Shown: positions 26,776-35,757, numbered from the stretch's first letter. The stretch: DNA of 64,000 nucleotides from Nisaea sp. (GCF_017640745.1 NZ_JAEPQA010000010.1:47587-111586); one strand, 5' to 3'. A program made the numbers and translations. The notes: generated by a model not told the origin, from the sequence alone.

Positions 26776-26802
26776 TCCAGCGCGGCTCGCCGGTTCACAG
26801 GA

Positions 26803-27399
26803 TCAGAACTTGAACATTCCGATCCGGATCCCGTTCCCCTGCTCGTCCGGGTCGCGTTCCCGCTCGATCGGGAAGAGCTCCTGCATCGCGCCGCGCACGA
26901 GCGCCCGGAAAGCCTCGTCATCCACGTTGGACGGCGCGGGGCCGCGTGCAGTCGACGTACTGAGGGCCGCACCGCCGGTGCAGAAACCGGCCGTCAGCCT
27001 GAAGCCGTCGGCTCCCGCCGGGACGGGCGGCGGCAGCGGCTTGTCGTCGCAGAGTGCCGTCGTCGGAACGGAGACCGGCAGGTTCACCGCCATGACGACA
27101 TAATAGTCCGCGTGTTTCGCCTCTGCGGGATTGGCGGTAAAGGCCGCCGTCGATCCGAAGATCGAACCGGTTGCATGCCGTGCCGCCGCGACCGAGGCCG
27201 CCGCATCGCCGCCCGGCAGGGACGAATTGACCACCCTCAGGTAAACCGGGGACTCCGCCGCCGCATAGGCGAGATATTCCCGTTTGCCTTCGTTATCGAG
27301 CTGCGAGTAGCCGGTTTGCGTGGTCACGCATCCGGCAAGGAGGCCGGCCGTCATCAGCGCACTCAGGGCCGTGGCCCTCATTCCAAAATTCTTCTGCAC
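26803..27399 (-). CDS. Lipoprotein of unknown function (paralogue A)
   Basis: A 198-residue protein with a lipoprotein signal ending LLAGC (Cys about 23). The mature part contains YLAYAAAESPVYLRVVNSS, ADYYVVMAVNLPVS, a CDDKPLPPP loop with a second Cys, GFCTGGAAL and a C-terminal FRALVRGAMQELFPIERE. It resembles the next gene (27502-28119) in architecture: a substitution-rich N-domain with one Val-Asn stretch, then a proline-rich Cys loop and a terminal amphipathic FR-LV/ML-A(M/R)Q helix. Function is unknown; outer-membrane or periplasmic location is inferred. Confidence 0.7.
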   Translation of the reverse strand: MQKNFGMRATALSALMTAGLLAGCVTTQTGYSQLDNEGKREYLAYAAAESPVYLRVVNSSLPGGDAAASVAAARHATGSIFGSTAAFTANPAEAKHADYYVVMAVNLPVSVPTTALCDDKPLPPPVPAGADGFRLTAGFCTGGAALSTSTARGPAPSNVDDEAFRALVRGAMQELFPIERERDPDEQGNGIRIGMFKF

Positions 27400-27501
27400 G
27401 CTATCTCTCCCGACTTGGACGCCCTATTGGCGCCTGTTTGGGGGCATATGGGGAGCGCCTGTGGGTACGCAATTGCGACAAAATGGCAGACTGCCGCTGT
27501 C

Positions 27502-28119
27502 TCAGAATATACCTTCGACCGGGTTCAGCTTGATTCGCGGCTCCGGCTCGAAGGTCAGGATGCCGAGGCTGCCCGTGTCGCCGGCTGACGCCTGGAACAT
27601 CTGCCGGGCGCTCTGCCGCAGCATCTCACGGAACTTCGGATCGCGAACCGACGTTACCCGGTCGGCTTGGGTCCTCACGGCGGCGACCGGCACATCCTGG
27701 CGGCAGAACACCATGAAAAGGGTCTGTCGCGCCGGGCGCCGGTCGTAGCTGAGCGGGTTGGTCTCGCTCGCGGCGCAGATAGTCTCCGGGCCCGCCGAGG
27801 CCATGGGATCGAAAGCAAGACGGAAGCGGTATTGCGGCAGTCCGGCCTTCTGCGGATCGAGGGTGAAGCCCTTCGGCACCTCGCGGAACATCGGAGAAAG
27901 GATTTCCGCCGCGGCGACCGCGGTCTCACCACGCCCCTCGGCGAAATCGACATTGGAGACCTGCAGCAGCACCGGTCCCTGCTTGCCGGCGAAGGCCAGT
28001 ACACGAGACTTGGCCTGCCCTGTGACGCCGGTCTGCTCCTGCACCACCGACGTGCCACAGGCCGCGAGTCCCGAAGCCAACGCAAGTGCGACGATCAGTT
28101 TCGGAAGGGACCGGATCAT
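27502..28119 (-). CDS. Lipoprotein of unknown function (paralogue B)
   Basis: A 205-residue protein with signal ending GLAAC (Cys21). The mature portion has AGKQGPVLLQVSNVDFAEG, a QYRFRLAFDPMASAGPETIC stretch with Cys, MVFCRQDVPVAAVRT and the terminal helix FREMLRQSARQMFQAS. Order and terminal helix match paralogue A just downstream on the same strand, so the two probably arose by an old tandem duplication. I recognise no family name. It is divergent from the DUF924 gene. Confidence 0.7.
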   Translation of the reverse strand: MIRSLPKLIVALALASGLAACGTSVVQEQTGVTGQAKSRVLAFAGKQGPVLLQVSNVDFAEGRGETAVAAAEILSPMFREVPKGFTLDPQKAGLPQYRFRLAFDPMASAGPETICAASETNPLSYDRRPARQTLFMVFCRQDVPVAAVRTQADRVTSVRDPKFREMLRQSARQMFQASAGDTGSLGILTFEPEPRIKLNPVEGIF

Positions 28120-28216
28120 GAAAACTCCTCTGCCGCGCCATTTCGCGGCGACGTGACGGCTCCGCGTTTACGTTAACCCGCGCCGGGGTATATCGTTCGC
28201 GCTCGTAAAATGGAAC

Positions 28217-28771
28217 ATGGGCGTGACGATGCGGGATATCGAGCAGATACTGACCTTCTGGTTCGAGGAATGCACGGACAAGGAGCGTTTCGGCAAGGAT
28301 GCCGCCTTCGATGCCGAAATCCGTCGCCGTTTCGGCGCCCTGGTCGAGGAGGCAATGCAGGGCGGGCTGACCGGCTGGTGCGATTCGACTGACGGCACGC
28401 TCGCCTACATCATCCTGCTCGACCAGTTCACCCGGAACATCTTCCGCGGCTCGCCGAAAGCCTTCGCCGCCGACCATCTGGCCCGCGCCGCTGCGGTCAG
28501 GGCGATCGATGCGGGCCTCGACGCCGGGCTGGCGGACGATCGCAAGACCTTCCTTTACCTGCCGCTCGAACATAGCGAGGATCTTGAAGACCAGGAGCGC
28601 TGCGTTGCGCTTTTCGAAGCAATGGGTGACGCCGAGAAAACAGATTACGCTGTGCGGCACCGCGATATTATCCAGCGTTTCGGGCGCTTCCCGCACCGGA
28701 ACGAAACGCTTGGCCGGAAAAGTACAGATGCCGAGCTGGCCTTCCTGAAAGAACCGGGCTCGTCCTTCTGA
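28217..28771 (+). CDS. DUF924 family protein
   Basis: The 184-residue protein begins ILTFWFEECTDKERFGKD and carries the DUF924 hallmarks: DAEIRRRFG, LAYIILLDQFTRNIFRGSP, FLYLPLEHSEDLEDQERCVALF and the C-terminal FPHRNETLGRKSTDAELAFL. DUF924 proteins are small, helical, TPR-like cytoplasmic proteins widespread in Proteobacteria with no firmly assigned function. An internal ATG four codons later is also possible. The 2-hydroxyacid dehydrogenase gene starts 38 bases after the stop, so co-transcription is likely. Confidence 0.88.
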   Translation: MGVTMRDIEQILTFWFEECTDKERFGKDAAFDAEIRRRFGALVEEAMQGGLTGWCDSTDGTLAYIILLDQFTRNIFRGSPKAFAADHLARAAAVRAIDAGLDAGLADDRKTFLYLPLEHSEDLEDQERCVALFEAMGDAEKTDYAVRHRDIIQRFGRFPHRNETLGRKSTDAELAFLKEPGSSF

Positions 28772-28809
28772 GCAGCCGGAAAAGACAGTGATCGAGAGGA
28801 ACCGACGCC

Positions 28810-29754
28810 GTGGCTGAGAAACCCCATGTTCTAATCCCGTCCCCTTTTTACAAGCCCGCAATGGACCGGCTCGACGAGATCGTCGTCACCCATCACCTCT
28901 ATTCGGCCGCCGATCCGGACAAGGTGGTCGATGAAGTGGGAGACAAGTGCATCGCCTTCGCCACATTCATGAAATGCGAACCGGAGCTGATGGACCGGGC
29001 GCCGAATGCCAAGCTGATCGCCAACTTCGGCGTGGGCTACGATGCCATCAACATCGAAGAGGCGACGAAACGAGGCATCAAAGTCACCAATACGCCGGAC
29101 GTGCTCAACGACTGCGTTGCCGACCTCGCGCTCGGCCTGCTGATCGCCGCCCGCCGCCATATCGTCGATGCAGACCGCTTCGTGCGCGCCGGTGAATGGC
29201 CGGTGAAGAAGCTCTACGGCTTCGTCAACAGAGTCCACCATTCCAAAGTCGGGATTGTTGGTCTCGGCCGCATCGGCGAGGAGATCGCCGCCCGCTGCGC
29301 CGGGTTCAAAATGGACATCTCCTACCACAACCGATCGATGAAGCCGGATGTGTCCTATCGCTATTATCCAGACCTCGTGGAGATGGCGCGCGACGTCGAT
29401 ATCATGGTCGTGATCACGCCGGGCGGGGCGGCGACAAAGAACCTGGTGAACGAGGAAGTGATGGAGGCGCTAGGCCCGGAGGGCCTGCTGGTCAACGTCG
29501 CCCGCGGATCCGTCGTGGACATGGATGCGCTGATTGCCTGCCTAAAGGACGGGCGGCTCGGCGGCGCCGCGCTTGACGTCTATCCGAATGAGCCGCACGT
29601 GCCCGAAGAACTCTTCGAGATCCGCCGGAACCTTGTGCTCACACCGCATATCGCCAGCGCCAGCCAAGATACCCGAATGGCCATGGGCATGCTGGTCTAT
29701 GAAAACATCAAAGCTCGCATCGAAGGCCGCGAGCTGCTGACGCCGGTGAACTGA
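28810..29754 (+). CDS. NAD(P)-dependent D-2-hydroxyacid dehydrogenase
   Basis: The GTG start is preceded by GAGAGGAACC. The 314-residue enzyme has the dinucleotide fold VGIVGLGRIGEEIAAR, the substrate-binding NFGVGYDAINIEEA, and the catalytic set Arg in VNVARGSVVDMDAL, Glu in DVYPNEPHVPE and His in LTPHIASAS. This is the D-isomer-specific family; glyoxylate/hydroxypyruvate reductase is the most likely subgroup judging by length and by the ARGS and TPHIAS blocks. The family usually works in the cytoplasm on glyoxylate, hydroxypyruvate or related ketoacids. Confidence 0.88.
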   Translation: MAEKPHVLIPSPFYKPAMDRLDEIVVTHHLYSAADPDKVVDEVGDKCIAFATFMKCEPELMDRAPNAKLIANFGVGYDAINIEEATKRGIKVTNTPDVLNDCVADLALGLLIAARRHIVDADRFVRAGEWPVKKLYGFVNRVHHSKVGIVGLGRIGEEIAARCAGFKMDISYHNRSMKPDVSYRYYPDLVEMARDVDIMVVITPGGAATKNLVNEEVMEALGPEGLLVNVARGSVVDMDALIACLKDGRLGGAALDVYPNEPHVPEELFEIRRNLVLTPHIASASQDTRMAMGMLVYENIKARIEGRELLTPVN

Positions 29755-29767
29755 GGCGTCGCCGGAC

Positions 29768-30226
29768 CTAGTCCTGCACCACCGGACCGGCGAGCGCGAC
29801 GAGACCCTCGCGCTGGCCGTCCGGAATGCGCATGGATTTGCGCTCCTGCATGTCGAAGCAAACTCCGATCACCCGGGCGAGCCCCGCCAGTTCGCCGTCC
29901 TTGAAGATCCCTTGGCGGACGACGATGGAGCTGTTGCCGAGCTTCTCGATCCTCGTGCCGACCCGAACCGTCCCCGGATAGTGCATTTCCTTCAGGTAAT
30001 CGACCTCGATACGGGCGACGACCCAGGATTGCCGACCCTCGCGGCCGCCATACATCTTGCCGGCGGCATCGGCGAAGAGCGTGACCCGGGCGCTTTCCAG
30101 ATAGACTCCGATCGCATTGTTGTTCACGTGGCCGACGGGATCGAGATCGGCGAAGCGAATCTTCTCCTCGATCCAGTATCGGTAACTGGCGGCGTCGCGT
30201 TCGTTGAATTCCGCGCTCTCGGTCAT
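29768..30226 (-). CDS. Hotdog-fold acyl-CoA thioesterase (4HBT family)
   Basis: The ATG at 30226 with GGAGATGAGG upstream gives 152 residues; a GTG at 30247 is possible. The thioesterase signature IRFADLDPVGHVNNNAIGVYLESAR carries the catalytic Asp (DPVGHVNN) of 4-hydroxybenzoyl-CoA-type enzymes. VDYLKEMHYPGTVRVGTRIEK forms the central strand. This is a YbgC/FadM-like acyl-CoA thioesterase with unknown acyl specificity. It converges with the 2-hydroxyacid dehydrogenase gene, and a 13-bp stem hairpin separates it from the TRAP permease upstream. Confidence 0.87.
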   Translation of the reverse strand: MTESAEFNERDAASYRYWIEEKIRFADLDPVGHVNNNAIGVYLESARVTLFADAAGKMYGGREGRQSWVVARIEVDYLKEMHYPGTVRVGTRIEKLGNSSIVVRQGIFKDGELAGLARVIGVCFDMQERKSMRIPDGQREGLVALAGPVVQD

Positions 30227-30272
30227 CTCACCCTCATCTCCGGACACAGCTTGCGCCTGGCTCCATAAAGGA

Positions 30273-30305
30273 CAGGCCGATCAGATTGAAGCTCTGATCG
30301 GCCTG
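30273..30305 (-). terminator. Hairpin after the TRAP permease
   Basis: A perfect 13-bp stem (30273-30285 with 30293-30305) and 7-base loop lie between the TRAP permease stop and the thioesterase start on the minus strand. The following CTTTATG is only weakly T-rich, so this is a probable but not ideal terminator; it separates the transporter transcript from the thioesterase. Confidence 0.65.
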
Positions 30306-30334
30306 CCGGCGGGAATATATGTCTTTGTGTCCCG

Positions 30335-32206
30335 TCAGGTTTCGCCAGTGCTCGGCGCCGTTTCCGCCGCCTCGCTCCGCTTCTTCAGCGCGAGATTGGT
30401 CGCAAAGACCAGGACCACCATCCCGAAGCCTATGAGGTCCGTCGTCAGGCCCGGCTTGATCAGCACCATGGCCGCGGCGACCAGCACGCCCCGCTGCCAC
30501 CATTGGAGCGGCGCGACAAGAAACCCGGCCAGTCCGGAGGAGAGACACACCACGCCAATGATCGCCGTCGCCGCCGTGGTAACGATCGTACCCGGCTCGC
30601 CGATCAGCAGCAGGGACGGCCCGAAGACGAACATGAAGGGCACGATGTATCCGGTCGCGCCGAGCTTCACTGCCGCCACGCCGGTTTCCCAGAGCTTTGC
30701 TCCCGAGAGGCCGTTCGCGGCATAGACCGCAAGGGCGACCGGCGGGGTGATAGCCGAGAGGATGGCGAAATAGAGCGCGAACATATGTGCCGCTTCCAGC
30801 GCCACACCCAGCTTCACCAGCGCCGGAACCAGCAAGGCCACCTGCACGACATAGGCGGGCGTGGTCGGCAGCCCCATGCCGAGGATGATGCCCGCGCACA
30901 TCGTCATGATCAGAGCGAGGATCAGCGTATCCTGCGAGACCTTCAGCACCAGGCTGGTGAATTCGATGCCGAGACCGGTCAGCGAGATCACGCCGATGAC
31001 GATACCCGCACAGCCGCAGGCCAGCGCCACCGTGACCGTATTGCGGGCACCCGCGATGAAGCCCTCGATCACATTCTTCGGCGTCAGCTCCGAACGGGTG
31101 TTCTTGCGCAGCGCGGCGGAGATCAGCACCGAGGCGATTCCCGCCAGAGCCGAGTAAGGCGCGCTGTACCCCATGAAAAGGAAGGCGCAGATGACGACAA
31201 GCGGCAGGAACATATGTCCCCGCTCCTTCAGCACCTGCCCGAGACGCGGAAGGTCGGCCTTCGGCAGTCCGCGCATGCCGAGACGCCTTGCCTCGAAATG
31301 CACGCACATGAAGACCGCGAGGAAATAGAGCACCGCCGGGATCAGCGCGTAGCCGATAACGGTGATGTAGCTGATACCGAGGAAGTCGGCCATCACGAAG
31401 GCCACCGCGCCCATGATCGGCGGCATGATCTGGCCGCCTGTGGAGGCCACGGCCTCGACCGCCCCGGAAAAAGCCGGCGGATAGCCGATGCGCTTCATCA
31501 GCGGAATGGTGAAGGTGCCGGTGGTCATCACGTTGGCGACGGCACTGCCCGAGATGGTGCCGAACATGCCGCTGGTGATGCAGGCCACCTTGGCGGGGCC
31601 GCCGGCGGTATGGCCGGCAATGGCCATGGCGAAATCCATGAAGAGGCGGCCGGTACCGGTGCGCTCGACCATGGCGCCGAACAGAATGAACAGCATGACG
31701 TAGGTCGCCGACACGCTTACCGGGATGCCGAAGATACCCTCGGTGCCGAGATAGAGCTGCTCCATCAGCTGCGCCGGGTCGGCATTGCCGATCGTCGCGG
31801 CGTAAAGCAGGAAGACGCCGGCCGTGATCGGCAGGGCGAGGCCGACGGCCCGCCGGGTCGCCTCAAGCAGGAGCACGATCAGCAGCGTGCCGAGCACCCA
31901 GTCCTCACCGCGCAGATCGTCGACCATGATCATGCGGTTATCGATGTATTCCTGGGCGAAGAGGATATAGCCGCAGGCGACGATGCTGAGACCGGCGCAA
32001 AGAATGCCGGAGATGTCCGGCTTGTCGATCTCGGTGCCGCGTGCCGGAAAGATGAGAAAGGCCAGAACGAGGGCGAAAGCGACGTGCACTGCGCGGAAGG
32101 TCAGTGCGTCGGGTGCGCCGAACAATGCCGTGTAGATATGATAGGCGACCATCGCGAGAGCGACCGCCGACATCACCAACTTGGCGCCGCGCAACCAGTT
32201 CAACAT
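30335..32206 (-). CDS. TRAP transporter fused 4TM/12TM permease (TAXI type)
   Basis: The 623-residue, highly hydrophobic protein is the DctQ-DctM fusion used by TAXI TRAP systems: an N-terminal small-subunit-like region with four helices, then the DctM domain with MFGTISGSAVANVMTTGTFT, ASTGGQIMPPIMGAVAFVMA and ILGMGLPTTPAYVVQVALLV. It imports an organic acid with sodium or proton coupling. The binding-protein gene lies 90 bases upstream on the same strand, with a hairpin in between. The substrate is unknown; the sugar-acid dehydratase upstream makes a carboxylate plausible. Confidence 0.92.
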   Translation of the reverse strand: MLNWLRGAKLVMSAVALAMVAYHIYTALFGAPDALTFRAVHVAFALVLAFLIFPARGTEIDKPDISGILCAGLSIVACGYILFAQEYIDNRMIMVDDLRGEDWVLGTLLIVLLLEATRRAVGLALPITAGVFLLYAATIGNADPAQLMEQLYLGTEGIFGIPVSVSATYVMLFILFGAMVERTGTGRLFMDFAMAIAGHTAGGPAKVACITSGMFGTISGSAVANVMTTGTFTIPLMKRIGYPPAFSGAVEAVASTGGQIMPPIMGAVAFVMADFLGISYITVIGYALIPAVLYFLAVFMCVHFEARRLGMRGLPKADLPRLGQVLKERGHMFLPLVVICAFLFMGYSAPYSALAGIASVLISAALRKNTRSELTPKNVIEGFIAGARNTVTVALACGCAGIVIGVISLTGLGIEFTSLVLKVSQDTLILALIMTMCAGIILGMGLPTTPAYVVQVALLVPALVKLGVALEAAHMFALYFAILSAITPPVALAVYAANGLSGAKLWETGVAAVKLGATGYIVPFMFVFGPSLLLIGEPGTIVTTAATAIIGVVCLSSGLAGFLVAPLQWWQRGVLVAAAMVLIKPGLTTDLIGFGMVVLVFATNLALKKRSEAAETAPSTGET

Positions 32207-32240
32207 GGTGGGCCTCCGGGGCCGGATATATGCCGATTGT

Positions 32241-32277
32241 ATAAAAGCGAGCGAGGGCGGCCGTGACCGCCCTCGCT
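32241..32277 (-). terminator. Intercistronic hairpin between TRAP binding protein and permease
   Basis: An 11-bp perfect stem (AGCGAGGGCGG at 32250-32260 with its complement at 32267-32277), 6-base loop and a TTTT run on the minus strand sit between the binding-protein stop (32297) and the permease start (32206). It would act as a partial terminator or mRNA stabiliser that keeps the periplasmic binding protein in excess over the permease. Confidence 0.75.
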
Positions 32278-32296
32278 CCGGAAACGGGGTCCCGGG

Positions 32297-33241
32297 TTAG
32301 AGGACGCCTTTTTCCTTGTAGAACTTCGTGGCGCCCTTGTGCAGCGGAACGCCGGTCTCGACGGCCATGCTCTTCGGGTCGGCCTTGCCGACGGCCTTGG
32401 CGACGTTGGCGAGATCCGGAACGCTGGCGGCGAGGTTCTTCAGCACGTCATAGACCAGCTGCTCGTCAAGGTCGCAGCGGGCGATGATGTGTGTGGAATA
32501 GCCGATCGTCGGAACCGCGTCGGCCTGGCCGGGATAGCTGCCGGCCGGGACCATGATGCGCTGATAACCCGGGTTGATCTCTTTCATCTTCGCCAGCCCG
32601 TCGTCCGGAACCGGAACGATGGTGATGTCGCGGGCGGAGGCGAGATCCATGATGGCGCCCGCCGGGACCGTGGTGCCGAGGGTGAACCAGTCGGCATTGC
32701 CGTCTTTCAGCTGGTTGACCGAGTCGGTGTAGGAACCGTAGCTGACGCGGCTGAGATCGTCGTAGCTCATGCCATAGGCCTGCATCAGGTGAGACGTGAT
32801 GGCCTCACCGGTGTTGCCTTTCTTCTGCGTGGTGAGGGCCTTGCCCTTCACGTCGGCCGGGGTGCTGATGCCGGAATCCTTCAGCGCCACGATCTGGAAG
32901 TACTGCGGATAGAGCGTCGCCACGTTACAGACGTTGACCGCCTTCTCGGTGAACGGCGCCTTGCCGTTGATCGCGTCAACGGTAGAGACCGAGTTGGCGA
33001 AGCCGAAATCGGCTTTGCCGGCCTCGACCGCCTTCACGTTGGCGATGCCGGCGCCCGGCAGAACCTGAACGCTGGAGCCGGAGACGTTGCTCTCGACGAT
33101 GTTCTTGATCGCGCCGCCGAGCGGATACCAGGAACCGCCCTGCGGACCGGTCATCAGCTTGATATTGTCGGCATGGGCCGACGCGGCAAAACCGGCGGCG
33201 AGCACGCCGGCGGCAAGGGTACGGATTACAGTCGAAGACAT
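32297..33241 (-). CDS. TAXI-family TRAP solute-binding protein
   Basis: The 314-residue protein has a signal peptide (VIRTLAAGVLAAGFAASAHA) and begins its mature part with DNIKLMTGPQGGSWYPLGGA, the TAXI hallmark. GAGIANVKAVEAGKADFGFAN follows, then the VNQLKDGNADWFTLGTTVP block. It binds the solute in the periplasm and delivers it to the permease encoded just downstream. TAXI ligands are mostly dicarboxylates such as glutamate or 2-oxoglutarate-like acids, though many are unknown. GGAGG-type ribosome-binding sequence precedes the start. Confidence 0.92.
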   Translation of the reverse strand: MSSTVIRTLAAGVLAAGFAASAHADNIKLMTGPQGGSWYPLGGAIKNIVESNVSGSSVQVLPGAGIANVKAVEAGKADFGFANSVSTVDAINGKAPFTEKAVNVCNVATLYPQYFQIVALKDSGISTPADVKGKALTTQKKGNTGEAITSHLMQAYGMSYDDLSRVSYGSYTDSVNQLKDGNADWFTLGTTVPAGAIMDLASARDITIVPVPDDGLAKMKEINPGYQRIMVPAGSYPGQADAVPTIGYSTHIIARCDLDEQLVYDVLKNLAASVPDLANVAKAVGKADPKSMAVETGVPLHKGATKFYKEKGVL

Positions 33242-33488
33242 TATTGCTTCCTCCTGATGCTGGAAAATTCGTTCTTCTTTTGCGGAACGATTTTGAAAGG
33301 TCGGTCACGCCGTCAATGCGGCGCGATCTCGGCCCACATACTCACGAACAACGACCTGCGGTGCAAGTCCGCCCCGCGCCGCCATTGCCTCGTTGTTGGA
33401 AAGACGGGCGGGGCATTTACGCATAAATCGTTCGGATCCGGGAAGATTCTCTGCAATCGTCCGCTGAGGCCATCTTCCGCAGACGTCG

Positions 33489-35213
33489 TCAGTGAATCTC
33501 CGGCTCCGGCGTCGGCTCCGTGCCTTCGAGCACGTCAAAATCGCAGCCTTTGTCAGCCTGGGTGATATGACTGGCATAGATTGCGCCGAAGCCGCGCTTG
33601 AATTTCGGCGTCGGCGCCACCCACGCGGCCTTGCGCGCGGCCATCTCCGCCTCGTCGACATGCAGCTCAAGCTTGCGCGCCGGGATATCGAGCGTGATCA
33701 GGTCGCCATCCTTGACCAGCGCCAGCGGACCGCCGACGAAACTTTCAGGCGCGACATGCAGCACGCAGGTGCCGTAGCTCGTGCCGCTCATCCGTGCGTC
33801 GGAGATCCGCACCATGTCGCGCACGCCCTCCTGAAGCAGCTTCTTCGGGATCGGCAGCATGCCCCATTCCGGCATGCCGGGGCCGCCCTGCGGGCCGGCA
33901 TTCTGCAGCACCAGCACCGAGTCCTTGGTCACGTTCAGGTTCGGATCGTCGATCCGCGCCGACATGTCGTTATAGTCGCGGAACACCACGGCCGGGCCGG
34001 TATGCTTGTGCAGCGACGGATCGGCGGCGATGTGCTTGATGATCGCCCCGTCCGGCGCGAGGTTGCCGCGCAGAACCGCGAGCCCACCCTCGGCATTGAG
34101 CGCGTTGCCCCGGCGCCGGATGACGTCCTCGTTGTAGATGTCCTTGCCCTGGATGTTCTCGCCAAGGGTCTTGCCGTTCACCGTCATGCAGTCGAGATGC
34201 AGGATGTCCTTCAGCTCGTTCAGCAGCCCGGCAAGCCCGCCCGCATAGAAGAAATCCTCCATCAGGTACTTGCCGGACGGGCGGATGTTGGCGAGGAACG
34301 GGGTGCGCTTGGAGATCTCGTCGAAACGCTCGAGATCAAGCTCGACACCGAGCCGCCCGGCCATCGCGACCAGGTGCACGACCGCGTTGGTAGAGCCGCC
34401 CATCGCCATCACCGTGGTGATCGCGTTCTCGAAGGCCTCGTTGGTGAAGATGTCGGACGGCTTCACGTCTTCCCAGACCATCTCCACGATGCGCCGCCCG
34501 GTGCGGGTCGCCATGCGGGAATGGTTGCTGTCGGCGGCCGGGATCGAGCCCGCGTCTGCGAGCGTCAGGCCAAGTGCCTCGGCGGCGCACATCATGGTCG
34601 CCGCCGTGCCCATGGTCATGCAGGTGCCGGGGGTCCGGGCGATGCCGTCCTCGATCTCCTCCCAATCGTCCTCGGTGATGTTGCCGGCACGCAGCTCGGC
34701 CCAGTATTTCCAGGTATCGCTGCCGGAGCCGAGGGTCTTGCCGCGCCAGTTGCCGCGCAGCATTGGACCGGCCGGGACGAAAATCGACGGGATGTTCATG
34801 CTCGCCGCGCCCATGAAGAGCGCCGGCGTGGTCTTGTCGCAGCCGCCGAGCAGCACCGCGCCGTCACAGGGATAGGAGCGCAGCAGCTCCTCGGTCTCCA
34901 GCGCCAGCAGGTTGCGGTACATCATCGTGGTCGGCTTCTGGAACGGCTCGGAGAGCGAGATCGCGGGCATCTCCACAGGGAATCCGCCCGCCTGCCAGAT
35001 ACCGCGTTTCACCTCTTCCGCACGATCGCGGAAATGGGTGTGGCAGGGGTTGATGTCGGACCAGGTATTGATGATCGCGATCACCGGTTTGCCAGCCCAG
35101 TCCTCGCGGGCATAGCCCATCTGCTTGGCTCTGGAGCGGTGCCCGAAGGACCTGAGGTCGTCGACCCCGTACCAGCGATAGCTTCGCAAGTCCTTGTAGG
35201 ATTTGCGCGTCAT
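33489..35213 (-). CDS. IlvD/Edd-family sugar-acid dehydratase (arabonate-dehydratase-like)
   Basis: At 574 residues it has the three iron-sulfur Cys blocks of the family: SDINPCHTHFRD, LLGGCDKTTPALFMGAAS and RTPGTCMTMGTAAT. Also present are ADSNHSRMA, MGGSTNAVVHLVAMA and DARMSGTSYGTCVLH (near the Mg site). The N-terminal YRWYGVDDLRSFGHRSR and the FPVEMPAIS block are those of sugar-acid dehydratases rather than IlvD. It would dehydrate an aldonate to its 2-keto-3-deoxy acid. This product is the substrate class of AraD1 proteins such as that at 1570. A TRAP transporter lies downstream. Confidence 0.85.
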   Translation of the reverse strand: MTRKSYKDLRSYRWYGVDDLRSFGHRSRAKQMGYAREDWAGKPVIAIINTWSDINPCHTHFRDRAEEVKRGIWQAGGFPVEMPAISLSEPFQKPTTMMYRNLLALETEELLRSYPCDGAVLLGGCDKTTPALFMGAASMNIPSIFVPAGPMLRGNWRGKTLGSGSDTWKYWAELRAGNITEDDWEEIEDGIARTPGTCMTMGTAATMMCAAEALGLTLADAGSIPAADSNHSRMATRTGRRIVEMVWEDVKPSDIFTNEAFENAITTVMAMGGSTNAVVHLVAMAGRLGVELDLERFDEISKRTPFLANIRPSGKYLMEDFFYAGGLAGLLNELKDILHLDCMTVNGKTLGENIQGKDIYNEDVIRRRGNALNAEGGLAVLRGNLAPDGAIIKHIAADPSLHKHTGPAVVFRDYNDMSARIDDPNLNVTKDSVLVLQNAGPQGGPGMPEWGMLPIPKKLLQEGVRDMVRISDARMSGTSYGTCVLHVAPESFVGGPLALVKDGDLITLDIPARKLELHVDEAEMAARKAAWVAPTPKFKRGFGAIYASHITQADKGCDFDVLEGTEPTPEPEIH

Positions 35214-35274
35214 GACGTTCTCCCCTGTGTCCGTCCGGTTCGCCGGCGGCTTTTGTCAACTAGGTCAGCGATTC

Positions 35275-35757
35275 TTAAAGCGGTTTTTCGAGCACGATTT
35301 CGAGCGGATCGAAGCCGCAGCCACGGCAGGCTGCCAGCGCCGCCGCATTGCGCGCAAGAGAGTGGATTCTGAGGCGTCGCGCGCCCTGGGCGCGCAGATG
35401 GTTCTCGATCGCGCCCAGAAGCTGCTGCGCGATATCCTTTCCGCGCCAGCGCGAGAGCACATAGATGTCGGAGATGTAGCCGTGCGAGGCCAGCTCCGGG
35501 AAATTCAGCGGATCCTGGTCGACCGCCATCCAGCCGGCCACGAAACCGGCGATATCGTCGCCGACCCAGGCGATGAAAATCGCGCCGCCGCCCTCTTCCG
35601 CCGAATGAATCAGGTAATCGACATGATCGTCGGCGACACGGTCGCCGGGCTGCCGGGCCTGGTGCAGGTAGCGTTCGTAGTTCTTCAGCTCCCGGACCAG
35701 TTCGGTCAGCCCGTCCCGGTCACTCGCGCGGGCCGGCAAAATCTCCACTTCATCCAT
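35275..35757 (-). CDS. GNAT family N-acetyltransferase
   Basis: A 160-residue GNAT protein. The acetyl-CoA-binding motif A reads YISDIYVLSRWRGKDIAQQLL, followed by LRIHSLARNAAALAACRGCGF with the usual alpha4/beta5 elements. Substrate is unknown: the family acetylates amines on small molecules, antibiotics or proteins. The gene is 61 bases upstream of the dehydratase on the same strand and could share its transcript. An upstream gap of about 110 bases separates it from the CoA-transferase subunit gene. Confidence 0.85.
   Translation of the reverse strand: MDEVEILPARASDRDGLTELVRELKNYERYLHQARQPGDRVADDHVDYLIHSAEEGGGAIFIAWVGDDIAGFVAGWMAVDQDPLNFPELASHGYISDIYVLSRWRGKDIAQQLLGAIENHLRAQGARRLRIHSLARNAAALAACRGCGFDPLEIVLEKPL

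Noticed and set aside
30503-32266. Long plus-strand open frame opposite the TRAP permease
   Set aside because: Low-complexity His/Arg/Asp-rich shadow of a membrane protein gene.
33492-35372. Long plus-strand open frame opposite the dehydratase
   Set aside because: Antisense shadow of an IlvD/Edd protein with clear Cys blocks on the minus strand.
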